Positions 1-11,492 of a stretch of 64,000 nucleotides of DNA are shown piece by piece (the stretch's first letter is position 1; each line of letters begins with the position of its first letter). Source of the stretch: Lineolata rhizophorae (lineage: Eukaryota; Ascomycota; Dothideomycetes; Lineolatales; Lineolataceae); NCBI GenBank assembly GCA_010093515.1, contig MU001676.1, positions 1,092,415 to 1,156,414 of the forward strand, in the 5' to 3' direction. A model generated the notes under the pieces. That model searched no databases and was not told the origin of the DNA. It saw only the letters and a list, made by a program, of their open reading frames with translations. The position numbers were made by a program, and so were the translations under genes.

Positions 1-267
1 CGCCTCGGCGATGACGGAGCCGCCGCCGCCACCGCCGCCGCCGCCGGCGCGCATGCGGGCGAGCAGCGTGTCGACGTGCTCGGGCAGGCGGAGGAAGGCG
101 AAGCTGCCGGCACGCTGGACGAGGCGGGGCAGGGCGAGGGCGAGGTCTTTGGCGGAGGGGACGAGGGATGCCGACGTTGCGTTTGAGGGGAGACCGGCTG
201 CAGATGCGGACGCGGACGCGGCGGCAGCGGCGGCTGCTGCGGTGGCCACCGAAGAGGGATCGGCCAT
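1..267 (-). CDS. Unidentified protein, N-terminal fragment (runs off the window)
   Basis: The ATG at 265-267 lies in a good fungal context (CACAATGG), and 89 codons stay open to the edge of the window. The first 25 residues are almost all Ala/Ser. A Leu-rich segment follows (around residues 38-68, with 'LVQRAGSFAFLRLPEHVDTL'), then a run of eight or more Gly. The Ala/Ser and Gly runs come from GCC/GGC trinucleotide repeats. I do not recognise the family. The Leu/Phe segment could be an amphipathic helix or the start of a conserved domain lying outside the window. The next gene is divergent, about 940 bp away. Confidence 0.5.
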   Translation of the reverse strand, partial: MADPSSVATAAAAAAAASASASAAGLPSNATSASLVPSAKDLALALPRLVQRAGSFAFLRLPEHVDTLLARMRAGGGGGGGGGSVIAEA

Positions 268-965
268 TGTGGGGGTGGAAAGGGACGAAGTAGGTGGTGG
301 AATATCAGCGAGTTGGTGGTGCGGCGGCGGTGGCCGTGGCGGTCATGCTGCTAGACTTGGTAGCCACGGAGGAGCGGAGCGGGAAGTTGCGGGGGAAAGC
401 GGAAGAGTGAAGCACGCGATAAAGAAAGGAAGCGGCGTCAAACAGAAGGCGCAAGACGGCCTGATAGGTGAAGAAAGAGCTCGGGAGCAAGCCTATGCAA
501 GTTGGTCGCGGCCGCGCCGAGAGGTCTTTCCTGCCCGCGTCGTCGCCAGGGGCAAGAGGCGTACACAGAGCGGAACGGACAGTGGGCGGATCTGACGTGG
601 TTCCCAACCGGGCATCCGCGGGCACCAGCCACAAGATGTGCCACAATGTCCGCCGCAGCAGCACGTGCCAACGCGACTAGCCACCGCCACATCGCCACGC
701 ACCACCACCACCACTCTTCCACCCCGGCCTCATTCGCCAATTCAGCAGCCGCCCGTCCACGCCATCTCGCGCATCCCGGCTATCTGCATCTGCGCATTAT
801 TACCACGATAGTTAAGACCTTGTAGTACAAACAGCTTGCCATATTATAAATCATCTGCATTGCATCAGAGCCGACGCAGTAGAGTTGTCTACCAATCCGA
901 AGATGCCGCCAGCCGAGGCGATCGTGTCTGCAGCAGATAAGTGACAAATGGCACGCGTTGCGTTG

Positions 966-972
966 TGACTCA
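966..972. promoter_or_regulatory. TGACTCA (Gcn4/CPC1/AP-1-type site)
   Basis: An exact TGACTCA lies 96 bp upstream of the TATA box of the GFA-like gene. In fungi this heptamer is bound by CpcA/CPC1 (amino-acid starvation) and related bZIP proteins. A single site can occur by chance, so a functional role is inference from position only. Confidence 0.3.
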
Positions 973-1067
973 CCGGCCGGCTTGGCGCGCCCTTCTGGCG
1001 TCGTCCCGGCACATCGCGCACGTGAAGCCGCGTCGACGTGCCGTCCGGGGCGGGGACGCGTGCATGG

Positions 1068-1075
1068 TATAAATA
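1068..1075 (+). promoter_or_regulatory. TATA box of the GFA-like gene
   Basis: TATAAATA is a perfect consensus, 136 bp before the chosen ATG at 1204. A transcription start near 1100 would give a 5' UTR of about 100 nt. Confidence 0.6.
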
Positions 1076-1203
1076 GGTGGTGAAGAGAAAGACGGCATCA
1101 GTTGCTTTGTTGCTGCACAGCGTCCTCTATTGCTCAATTGTTAGGAGCGACGTCTGGCTCGTGTTGTCTAACTAATTCTAGAATCATTGGCCTCTCTCCT
1201 CCA

Positions 1204-1926
1204 ATGGAAAACCTTCAAATAGCAGACCTGAACGACAGGCCAATGGTATCCCACCTCGAGAAGCTCTCCGCCGGCTGCCTCTGCGGCGCCATCCGCTTCA
1301 CGATCAATTTCCCCCCTGAAGCGCCCTGGCCGCCTTCTTTCGTGCGTCTTTCTCCCAATCCTCCACTCTCTTCCCTTCCCCCCCTCCCTTCTCCTACGCC
1401 CCCTTCCACTCATCCTCCTAACCGCCTACCCACCTAACTGAAACGCCGCAAGCAGATCGGCACCTGCCAATGCACCCGCTGCCGCAAATTCACCGGCGCC
1501 CTCCTCCCACACCTCATCTCCATGCCGAGCACCTCGCTCACGCCGCCCCTAACCCCCACCTCCTTCCCCACCTACACCCTGTACCCCTCCTCTGCGACCG
1601 CCTTCCGCGGCTTCTGCCGCGTCTGCGGCGCCTCGCTGTCCTTCGTCTCGCGCGCCGGCGCCGACGACTCCGCCGTCTCGGATACTGTCGAGCTGCACGT
1701 GGGCTGCCTGGACGAGGACGACTTGGTCGGGCGCAAGGCGTGCGAGGAGCGCGACGGGGAGCATGGGATGCGCGCTGTGCGGGAGGGGGGAGAGGTGGGT
1801 AGGGACATCGGGCAGTGCGCGTCGCATATCTGGGTGGAGAATGCGGTTGAAGGGTACAGCGATGCCGGGTGTTTGAAGGGGAAGAAGTGGTGGAAGGACC
1901 AGAGCAAGGGCAAGCCTATGAGTTAA
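1204..1926 (+). CDS. GFA/CENP-V-like zinc-binding protein (glutathione-dependent formaldehyde-activating domain)
   Basis: Two exons, 1204-1341 and 1456-1926, joined across a phase-0 intron (GTGCGT...GCAG, 114 nt), encode 202 aa. The GFA fold shows as 'GCLCGAIRF' near residue 26, 'CQCTRCRKFTGA' at the start of exon 2, and 'FRGFCRVCGASL' near residue 95. These Cys residues bind zinc in the family. Members are annotated as S-(hydroxymethyl)glutathione synthases, but most fungal paralogues have no proven substrate, so a role in aldehyde handling is only an inference. The ATG at 1204 is the first in frame after the TATA box; a second Met lies 14 codons in. The gene is convergent with the Zn2Cys6 regulator downstream. 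Confidence 0.85.
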
Positions 1927-2463
1927 GTCGGAGAGAATAGGTGGGGAATGAGAGGGGCGTGGGTGTATAGTTGATTGAGAACAGCTTGAGAGGTGAGAAA
2001 AGCTTTTCGGGGCTGGCGAGACTTGCGTCTCACTACTTAGGTGGCTAGCTGGGTACGTGGTATATACATGGCCGTCAAGCTGCGCTCTTTAGTAGGACGA
2101 GAACAAAAGGCACTAAAATGAAATGAAATCAAGAGAAAAGACATACGTGCTCCCGTCATTGTAGACGTGCCACATAATTAGCGTCCCTTTGCGGAACGTT
2201 CCCACCAACCAGGACAACGCCAACCACCCAAAAAATATACAAACAGAACAAGACAATAGTACGAAATGAGTAGAGTATGGAGCTTTTAAAACATTCCACA
2301 CAACTCGCGGCTTCCAAGTCCAGCAACGTCCTCCCTACTGCTTGACCCAATAAACACCATTGCGTATCACGTGAAGTCATAGACCATACTAAAACCTACC
2401 ACCAGGAACCCCTTACCCTAAAGTCTTCCAATCCATCCAATCGTTTTCCAGTGCCAACCCCCT
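1927..2463. other. Convergent 3' intergenic region
   Basis: This lies between the stop codons of the GFA-like gene and the leftward transcription factor. It is AT-richer than its flanks and probably holds both 3' UTRs. No coding signal was seen. Confidence 0.6.
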
Positions 2464-4968
2464 TCAAAGCGCCGGCATATCCACAAAACTATTCCGATCC
2501 AACGGATCGATTCTGGCCTCCTCAATCATGCCCTGGAAGATACTCTCCGCCGCGACGCTATTCCAATACTGCAAGCTCATCGCCCTCTTACTCACAAACA
2601 TCTCGTGCGCGACGCCCTTGACCTGGCTGAGCGTGAGCTTGCCAATGGGCCAGAGGTCGCTGATAGTCTTGAGGGCGCCGACGTCGAGCCGGATGAGCTC
2701 CTTGATGGCGGCGTCATTGCCGTCGGCGACGAAGGACCAGTACGACAGGTGCGCGACGGCGGCCAGCACTACGACGCACGTGAAGAAGGGCGTGTGCTGC
2801 TTGATCGGGCACGGGTGCCGGATCAGCCGCGACACGTCCTCGGCCGCCTGCATCGCCTTGCTCGTGTGGAACTCCTTCGTGTCCGTGCTGAGCAGCGTTT
2901 GGCCGGGCACCACGCACGCCGTGATCTCCTCGACCTCGCCGGTGCCGAGATACGAGCGCGGGCGGTGCAGAAGGATGGTGGCGCTAGCGGGCGGGGGAAA
3001 AAGTTAGCACGTGCATCTTACTTTGCCTATCAGGAGATGGATTGCCCCGAGAGGAAGCGGGAAGCGGGGAAGGGGTCGTACGATGAGATGATCATGTGCG
3101 CTTGGAACAGAACCTCGTCGATGCGGCTTTGCGTGCGAACGATCTGCCGCTTGCCTTCCGGTAGGTGGAATGTCCAGTTTACGATGCGCGAGTCGGCCGT
3201 TTGAACAGCCTGAAAGTCGAACTGGCTGGTGCCCGCCACAACGAGTACCTGGCCAAGGATGCGCACCGCGTCGATCAGGTACGCGAACGACGAGTACACG
3301 GTATTGTTGTTGTCGAAGACGGCTTCGTCGTACGCCTCGAGAGTGGCGGGCTCGGGGATATTCTAAGAATTTGTCAGAGAAGAGGGCAAAAGATAGAAAT
3401 GAGATAGGAAGAACGCATATTTAGCAGGACTTACCCCGGACATGTAATCCGCCTCCTCGCACGGCAGAGGTACGTTGGCGGTCACGTTCTGCAACTGAAA
3501 CGTCTGTTTGCGATTAAACCCCGCAAAGAGCGCATCCACGATGTACAGCTGCCACCACGTCCTCCGCCAGCTCTCCTCAATAATCCTACTACCGCCACCA
3601 TGCATAACGGCATAGTTAGCTTGGTTCAAACCGATGTCTAGCGCCGTTGCAATGGCCTGGTGCAGGATACGTTCGGCGTGCACGTGATCGTCGTTGGCAT
3701 GCAAGCCGATGGCGAACAGCAGCGCGGCCTGGACGTAGAAGCCATCCTTGACGACATGTGGGTGCGAGAGCGCACGATCAAGCTCGAAACGCAGGGGCTC
3801 CGTCGGTCCGTTGGGGAAGTAGCGCGAGCCGATATACTCGATAGCGATGCGCAGGCAGGGTATGTGACGCGTGCGGCACACGTCCTTAAGCCGTGCCAGC
3901 GGCAGCACAAACGGGTGCGAAGGGTAGAAAAAGGCGAAGAAAGCTTCCTGGGTCGAGTTTGGCAGCTTCTCCTGCAGGTCTGCATGATTGGCCGGCAGCA
4001 CCAGCCCCGGAGGCGCGGGGGAGTTGCGCACCAGCTCGCAATGTGGCGATGTGACAGCCGGACCGCTGGCAACGCTGCCTTCGCTGAGTGGGTTTGAAAA
4101 TCCATCTGAAAGAGACGAGAGCGGGGATTGAAGCCCTTGAGGCGACCGGTTGCCGTTGACGTGGTCTACGGAGCAGTCGAGTGGGAACGTTAGTGGCCGA
4201 GCTCAGTCAGATTCTTGATGGACTCGCCCAAAGTGGGCCTGCGCAGACACGCTAACAACAGACGTACAGTTTGCGCTTGCGCCAGGTAACGAGGCAGTCG
4301 AACTAACAGGCGCACCCGCAGAAGCCGTTGTCGCAGCCGTTGTGTCGGCCGTTGATGCCATCACAGGCACTTGCTCGACGGGAAGCCGGACGGCCCCAAC
4401 GTTTACCCCGTCTACCGAAAGGCCTTAATTAGCACTTCTACATTCCAATGCCCAACTGCAAGCCAACCCATCCAACCCCAGACTTCTCGTCCCGTCTCAT
4501 CTTCCACTCCAACATGAACCTCACGTCTAATATAAATCAAAGAATCAAAACAAGGGAAAGTAAAAACGCACTTAGTGCATTCTCCACCGCCGCCTGGGCT
4601 GCGCGCGTCTCTCGCGCTTTGCTGCGCCCGGGTCCTTTCCACCCGCGCCGCGACTTGACGTAGCGGCAATCCTCGCCGTCCTCGCGACAGCGCGAGCAAG
4701 GGAGGCCACCATCGCACTTGAGGTGTCTGCTGCGGCAGACAACGCATGCTAGGGGCGCAGGGCGCGCAGGGCGGCCTGTCGCGCTGGTTGTGGTGGTGGC
4801 AGCGGCGCTGCTGCTGCGATGGCCGTGGCCGTGGCCGTGGCCGTTGGAGTGCCCGTTGACGGTTGCTGTGGCCGGTGATGTCGCGAGAGGGGAGCGTGCG
4901 GCTGTGGCTTCTGCCCCTGAGGGGGCCGGCGCGGCGGTGCCGGCGCTCGTCAACGTTGCCGGCTCCAT
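2464..4968 (-). CDS. Zn2Cys6 (GAL4-type) transcription factor with fungal-specific middle-homology domain
   Basis: Five exons read leftward: 4968-4572, 4411-4268, 4165-3435, 3362-3082 and 2983-2464, giving 690 aa. Every junction keeps the frame (introns 160, 102, 72 and 98 nt with GTGCGT, GTACGT, GTAAGT and GTACGA donors). The DNA-binding domain has Cys75, 78, 85, 91, 94 and 101 in the CX2CX6CX5CX2CX6C pattern, followed by a basic linker ('SRRGWKGPGRSK'). The middle is a typical Fungal_trans domain ('WRRTWWQLYIVDALFAGFNRK'-like region near residue 390). The N-terminus is Ala/Thr/Ser-rich with a (Gly-His)n run from a TGGCCG hexamer repeat. A nuclear, DNA-binding role is clear. The regulon is unknown, and no cluster of obvious target genes lies next to it. 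Confidence 0.87.
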
Positions 4969-7900
4969 CTTCGCATGCCTTGGGATGTCGCCGCGCGTGC
5001 GATTAAGCGAGCCGGGACAGGGTGAACCAGGCCGAGATATTGATTGAGCAACAAATGCGGGCGGATGATTCCGTTGGGAGGTTTCGAAAGGAGGGAGTAC
5101 GATGTAAGCGTGGGTACGAATACGTCAAGGTATGATAATCGCGCGGTCGGTATAGACGGGAGTATGCTGGATTCGCTATGCGGCAGGTACTGCAGTACGG
5201 TGGTCGCGAAGGATTGAAGGCGCACAGGCGCTCTGGTCTGGTCGGCGACGATGATGTATGGGGGCTCGACGGCGGGTGGCGGGAGGGCCCCGTGGGGTGC
5301 GCTCAACAAGGCTGCAGGTGATGGCCCGGCGGAGAGCGGACGATTGGAGGACAGGCCGTGCCGCCCGAGGGACCGAGCGAAGAGCCATCCGTGGGTCCGC
5401 GCTCGCGGAACCCCCCGGCCCGCGCGCAGCTGGGCCACGGACCGCGTCCGACCCGCCGCGCTGGCCTTGGCGCCTTTTTCCGCGTCCGTGTCCGATCGCT
5501 CGGGCGGCCCTCCGGCGTGTCGCTCTCTGTCACTGGTCAGGCGTCATCTGTTTTTCTTGATACCGTGCCCGCACGAACGCCTTGTCTTTGTCAGTTTGCG
5601 CTTCTGGCCGTGGCTAGTTCCTTGCGTACATCACGTTCCCCCCAAGGGGCGGTCCACTAGCCGCTGGCCGCCAAGGACGGCAACCATGTGACGTCGGCGC
5701 TCCCCTGAGGCTGCCAGACATCTCCTGATCGGGGGCTAACACCCCCGAGCGCTTTGTTTCCGTCCCTTAATCACGTCTTTGCAACCTCAATCTAGGTACC
5801 ACCTCCCAAAGGCCTCGGTAGAGCCTCGCTTGCCCTGTCCTGCAACTTTCTAGCCCTACCACCGAGTGGGTCTGCACCGCCATGATCACACCTAGGACCC
5901 GCCAAAGTCCCACAGCCGGTTTTCCAGCCAAGGCTATGAAGCTTTTGCCTTAATTCCAGCCATTTCTTTGTATATGTCTCCTAGAGCCAATTCGTCTCGA
6001 TAGAAAGCTCTTCCTCTGGCTTACGACGACTCTCCAAGTCGCCTCTTTTCTTATCTTCGGGAAGCACTTACTCCGTGAAGCAAGTGGGTTCTTGCCCTGG
6101 TCCCCACGTGGCTCGCAAGTACGCGATCTCCAGGATCATTTTACTCAGAGATAAGCCGTATACTCAGATTCAACATCACCGCGAACTCGGTAAGTCGTCC
6201 TTACGACGCTTCCATTACGGCCTTTTCATTAAGGAGATCGCCTTCTGGCAATCACGTTTCTTCTGTCTTTGATGGATCCCAGATGTCGAAGTCACCATAA
6301 CCTATATGCAACGAATCGTAACGCAACATTCTTGGCAGCAGTCCTCTAGTAAGTAGAGATAAGTCTTTTACAAACGTGTCCAGGCAAGCCTCCTGGCTCG
6401 AACCTAGGGATGCGAATATTCTAAATCAGGAGCTCCGTACAATCTCAACGCTGTACATTTAGACCTATGCCCTCCAGCTGCTTTCCCGGGTCACACAACC
6501 ACGTGCCCGGTTCCAAGATCGAAATAGGCCTACCAGTCCAACGCACAAAAAGATGGCCGCAAATGGCCTCGCAAGCCCCAGTCACGCGGTTAGGAGATTA
6601 GCCGCCTTGTGGCCCGCTTTTGAGGTACGCGAGAGTCTGCCGCCGACAACCAGGCTCTGACACAAGAGCCTGGCGTAGAGGTTTCTGGAAAACATCTACC
6701 TGGAGCAAGCGAATGCTAGAGTCAATGCTATCGACAATTATAATTTCGAGTTGCTGCAATAAGGCTCTCCTTGTTGATCGTGTACGAGCCACATTGTGAC
6801 ACCTCGGGGAGCGAAGAGCGGCCGACGGACCGATGTTCCAGGGGTCCACTCCATTCGCGTTACCTTTTCAACGGAATGGGTGACTCCGTACTGCCCTAGG
6901 AGCGCCAAAGGTCGTCAGAAGCAGAGCTCTGCTTCGGATGCCGGAGGCTGCAGTGTTGAGCATGCCCAGAGACTTAGGCAAGCGGAAAATTCTGTTTTGT
7001 TGTGTCGAGTGCTTGGGCAGGATCCACCCATGCTCAAGCCTGAGGCTACGGAGCTTAATGTAAACAAGCTCAATCTCTTCTTATTTTAGAAACAGGAAAC
7101 CACAACACAGGCATCTCCCGGCCCTCTGAGATGGTTGTGCAGTAATCAATTGCTTTTGCCCCACCAATTGCTGCAACTCTCAGCACAAGGCGAGTCGTAT
7201 AGTGTGTGTATATTGGTTTTAGGTGCCTACCTACAACGTAACTCCCCGGCGAGGTTTTCTGAGCTAGGGCAAGCGAAAATCTGACATGAGTGTCTAGCCA
7301 CCAAGGATATCGCCTCATGACATGCTCGGTGATGAGCATGCGCCTAGTCATTAGGCCTCTACACGTCGGATTTGTGGTAGAAGTAGGTGTGTTAATAGAC
7401 GCCAACGTCAACGACGGGAGCCGAGCCAGTACACCACTTGTTTTTCAACTCATTATGACACCATACAGACTGGTGAACGGCTGCACTTGCGCTTACCATG
7501 CAAGCCGGCGAGCGCTGTTCGTCGGATTGGAGACGGCCGGACCCGAAAGGCTCAATTGCCAAGAGCCTTCATTACTGGAGTGCTCCCAAGACTCTCGCTT
7601 GGGAATTCCGACCACGGTAAATGGATTTTTGATTAGCGAAACAAGGCGGGACCCTGCTCGGAACATGGGCAAATCATAAAATCACCGGGGGAGTCTATTC
7701 AACGCACCGCTCGCCATCCGCATTCCCGAAGGTGGACTTTAATCTAAGCGAACGGTGATCATGATCCGCACTATCGCCATTTAGGGCCTACGATCTTCGC
7801 AAGGCATCGCTGACTCTGTTCGGATCGCCTACCGATCCTCACCCCAATGGCTGGACTTCCCGGCAAATTTTGAGGAATATTTCCGGTTATTTTCTGTCTG

Positions 7901-9667
7901 TTGTAGCCGACTAGGCCAGCACACAACCAGACATTCCCAACTTCCCATACTCGAGGAGACTTTCGCGTTTCGAGCGTCTGCTCACTAAGTTCACGAAACA
8001 AAACAGTCGCATGTCATATTCTGCGAGGGTCTCGAAGGCGCAAAGCAATTCTGACGACCAATTCCAAATATCCGGATATTAAATACCTACGTGACTTGCC
8101 GTCATACGTGGGCAGACGTTCCGTATTTCGAATTAATCGACAGGGCACACCAACGCGGCACGATCCTTGCGCTTATCGCCGCTGGCTGCTCGTTTAGAGG
8201 GCGCCGTTCTACCCCCGTCGGATCTTTCTAGGCGCGCCACTTGCTCGGCCCTGGGGGTGGTAGAGGAGCTCGGGGAAGAAGGGAGGGAAGGATGTCCTGG
8301 CCGTTCGGTAAATTCCAGGTGACCAGACCCACGCTGTTGGGTGATGCGCATGCAGGTACGACGGCGGGGCCGAAGGGAAGTGCATGTTCCCCACGTGCAG
8401 ATCGTGCGAAACGTCCTTGTCTGCTTCTCGAGCTCCCTCGCTCGCCAAAGGACCCGCAGCTTGGTCCTAGCTCTTTCTCGGTGCGCAGATCAGCTCCTGC
8501 TTGCTATGTGCATGCCTCGCTCTACACTTCCAGATTAGCTGACATGAAATAGCAATAAGGCGACGAAGCGCCCAGACCCATCCGGCCGGCCGGGTAAAAG
8601 ATCGTCACATGCATCTGTTGGGCCCGATCAAGGCCCCGAACGCGCCCATTTGCACGCAGCAGCGGGCGGGGTGCGTGCTGCAGTCTGTTGTTTCCTAACC
8701 GCACGAGAAGCATTGCCGAGCGGAGCTCTCCGATGGGCTACGGGCTTAGGCTAAAAGTATCTGGTCTGTGGCAAGGAAGCACGTTTTCCTCATATGATTA
8801 TCCAGGCTCCGGAGAGAATAGAACTATTCGGTTCCCGGGTGACAACAATATCATCACTTGAGGCTCGTCTTCACTTTGCTCTGCTCTCCACTCGAGAACC
8901 CAGTTTAATTTAGACCATTGGCACAACTGTCAAAGAAACCAGTTGAGTGGGCCGAATTGCGCAATAAACGCAACCGAAGTTAATATACGGCGGGCAAGTT
9001 GATGGAGCCTAAAAAAAGAAGCCCATGCTCGAAGCTCCCACAGGGCGCATCTACCCGCCGCAGCTCGAATTAAGCGCAGAAACACTCACGAATGTTTTTT
9101 CGGTTGAGAGAAGGGTAAGAGCATCGGTTGCAGTTAGGTAATGCGTGAACGGCGAGTGAGGCAAGCAAGTAATGGTGTGAGAGAAGAGCCGAAAGCAAGT
9201 CCCGGCGAGAAGTGCTCTGCATATACGGTGAGCAGCAACAAGCAGCCCGCTCGGAGTCCGAAGAGAACTAGTCAGAAGGCTCGGTCTCGTCACTCGACGA
9301 GGCTGCAAGCGTCCTAACGCGGCCGTTATTTAATGAATACGAGCGACCACGCCCACCAAAACGGCTATGCGCAAGCAGCGGAAGAACTCGAGCCGCCCGA
9401 CTTGGTTTGGCCTATTGGGTCGGCCGCTTGCCATATTTGGCAGCACTGGCCGCCGCTCTGCTCGAGGTCTCCAAAATAAAGAGGAGCGAGTTCCCGCCCG
9501 TCTAAAACTCGTCCTGTCCTTGTGGAACTTAGGCCTTTAATTTTCCAATCCTTTCGCCAGTTCTTTGAGGGTGTCGAGTTAAGTTTTGTGTTCTTTAGGA
9601 GTCTGTCATCCTTTACCAGACTACACTTACTGGAGTCCTAACCACACACATACGTACACACGCCACA
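4969..9667. other. 4.7-kb intergenic region without a recognisable gene
   Basis: It contains the upstream region of the leftward transcription factor (GC-rich to about 5.7 kb), then moderate-GC sequence with only short, overlapping open frames on both strands. None has family motifs or plausible spliced continuation. A 14-bp perfect palindrome (AATATCCGGATATT) lies at 8067-8080. The last kilobase should be the promoter of the GH45 gene. Decayed repeat sequence is possible but I could not identify any. Confidence 0.5.
8749..8755 (+). promoter_or_regulatory. GGCTAAA, XlnR/Xyr1-type site upstream of the GH45 gene
   Basis: An exact GGCTAAA lies about 910 bp before the GH45 start codon. This is the core bound by XlnR/Xyr1, the fungal activator of cellulase and xylanase genes. 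It is a single, rather distant copy, so functional relevance is speculative. Confidence 0.25.
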
Positions 9668-11492
9668 ATGGGGAAGGGGAAGCTGATGCTCCTTCTCTTC
9701 GCTGGGGGCATTTCCCTGTCGAGCGCCGATGTCTTGGAGAGCGGTACCGGATACTCGAGCCGGTACTGGGACTGCTGCAAGCCAAACTGCGCGGCCCAGG
9801 ACGTGGCCGCCGTGAGCCGCCCGCCCATGATCTGCGACAGCAATGACACCCCTTTCTTCGACTTTAGTGCCGCGTCGGGCTGCAGTGGCGGTAACGCCTT
9901 CATGTGCTCTGACTACACACCCATCGGTGTTACCAGTGATCTGTCGTTTGGCTTCGCATCGGTGAGCATCGCGGACAGGGATGCCAGCAGTGTGTGCTGC
10001 GGCTGCTTCCGGTGAGTGATTCTTTGACTTGTTTTCAGCGGTTCACTTCTCTGGAATGCATTGCTTCACTCAGTTTTCACTTAATCGCTACTATTCTTTA
10101 CTTCATTCACGCAACTTAAGCAATTGGGTTGATCTGCTAACTCCACTTCAGTGTCACTTTCACTTCTGGTCCTGTCACGGACAAGAGCATGATCGTCCAG
10201 GCCCTCGACTCGGCTCAGAACTTCGGCGACAACCAGTTCAATCTGCTAATCCAGGGCGGCGGCGTGGGAACTTCCAACGGGTGCGAGACCCAGTGGGACG
10301 CTCCCGAGAGCGGTTGGGGCGCGCAGTTCGGCGGCGTGTCGCACCGCGACGACTGCGAGATGCTCCCCGAGGCCCTACGCGGCGGCTGCTACTGGCGCTT
10401 CGACTGGTTCCGCAATGCCGACAACCCAGAGGTGTCTTGGAGCCGCATCCAGTGCCCCACTGAGTTGACGGACTTGTCCGGGTGCCGCCGCGACGATGAC
10501 CCTGTTCCCGGCACTCCAGTCCAGAGTACGACTACGACCACGACGACGCCTACGCCCACGCCTACTTCCACCGTCGTGCCGCATTACGGCCAGTGCGGCG
10601 GCAGGACGTACAGCGGGCCAACTGAGTGCGCCGAGGGCACTTGTACTTTCGTCACTGATTGTGAGTGTCTTAACTGATTCGAAGAGTTTCTAGGAGCGGA
10701 GACTCGGAGACCTAGAGGTATGTTTGCTAAGTGATTCGTTCGTATAGCCTTTTACCAATGCCTCATGCCGGGCGAGGAACCGGTTACCGCAACTACGACG
10801 ACGACCGCCGCAGCGCCGAGTGGTACAATCGTCGAATTGTGGGAGCAGTGCGGTGGCCGCGGGTGGGAAGGTCCCACGCAGTGCGAGGAGGGTACTTGTG
10901 TGGAAGTGGACGAATGTGAGTCACCTCCTCTAAATTAAAACTGGTCGACGCAATCTCCAAAACATACTGACTCGCTTTCCCTCTCGCGTCAAGGGTACCA
11001 CCAATGCCAATTACCCGCGGGCGACGGTAACCAAAATTCCCAACCCCCTGAGCAGCAACCTACCGAAAGCAGCGGAGACTGGTCTCCCCCGTGGGCCTCG
11101 GGCCGCCCCTGGGGGAGGGGATGGAGGAACGGTGGTGATAGGAGCTCTTGGACTGACTGGAATGGAGATAATCCACCACCCGAGCAGGCGCCTGAACCGG
11201 AGACGCCGGAGACTCCGGAGTCCCCCGAAACGCCTTCGCAACCAGAAGAGCCCGCCGCGCCCCAGGCCACCGTCGCGCAGCAATACGAGCAGTGCGGTGG
11301 CATGCTGTGGGAAGGGCCTACGAGGTGCGTCGAAGGCACCACGTGCACAGAGGTCGACGAGTGTAAGTCATCAATCCTTCCTTTGTTCCCCACGTCCCCT
11401 CCTATTCTAGACGCGTGATGTAACTCTTATTGAAAACGATGCTGGACTGACGGTGCGTGTTTGGTCTAGTCTACTCCCAATGTCTACGATAA
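9668..11492 (+). CDS. Secreted GH45-family protein with three CBM1 modules; two conserved acidic residues replaced by Asn
   Basis: Five exons, 9668-10011, 10152-10660, 10748-10915, 10994-11362 and 11470-11492, encode 470 aa. A signal peptide (about residues 1-20) precedes a GH45 domain (about 27-231) with the signature 'SSRYWDCCKPNC' and the conserved 'GGCYWRFDWFRNADNP'. Asp35 matches the catalytic base (Asp10 in the Humicola enzyme). The general-acid position (Asp121) is Asn145 (AAT) and the nearby Asp114 position is Asn138, so hydrolysis may be lost or weak. Three fungal CBM1 modules follow, near 258-290, 314-347 and 436-470, each with four Cys and aromatic face residues. The linkers are Thr/Pro-rich, Thr/Ala-rich, and long Trp- then Pro/Glu-rich. 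Introns 2-4 fall in phase 1 at the same place in each CBM1. It acts outside the cell on cellulose; whether it still cuts is open. Confidence 0.88.

Larger units (their letters stand above)
268..1203. other. Divergent intergenic region
   Basis: This is the shared upstream region of the leftward unknown gene and the rightward GFA-like gene. Short open frames overlap on both strands at 300-825, but they are GC-driven and have no recognisable product. The part near the GFA gene holds a TGACTCA site and a TATA box (listed separately). Confidence 0.6.

Noticed and set aside
6340-6425. Possible tRNA (GGTTCGAGCC-like T-loop on the minus strand)
   Set aside because: The T stem has a mismatch, and no acceptor, D or anticodon arm can be drawn around it.
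7070-7411. 113-codon minus-strand frame in the 4.7-kb gap
   Set aside because: It is isolated, with no recognisable motif and no plausible neighbouring exon; such a length is expected by chance here.
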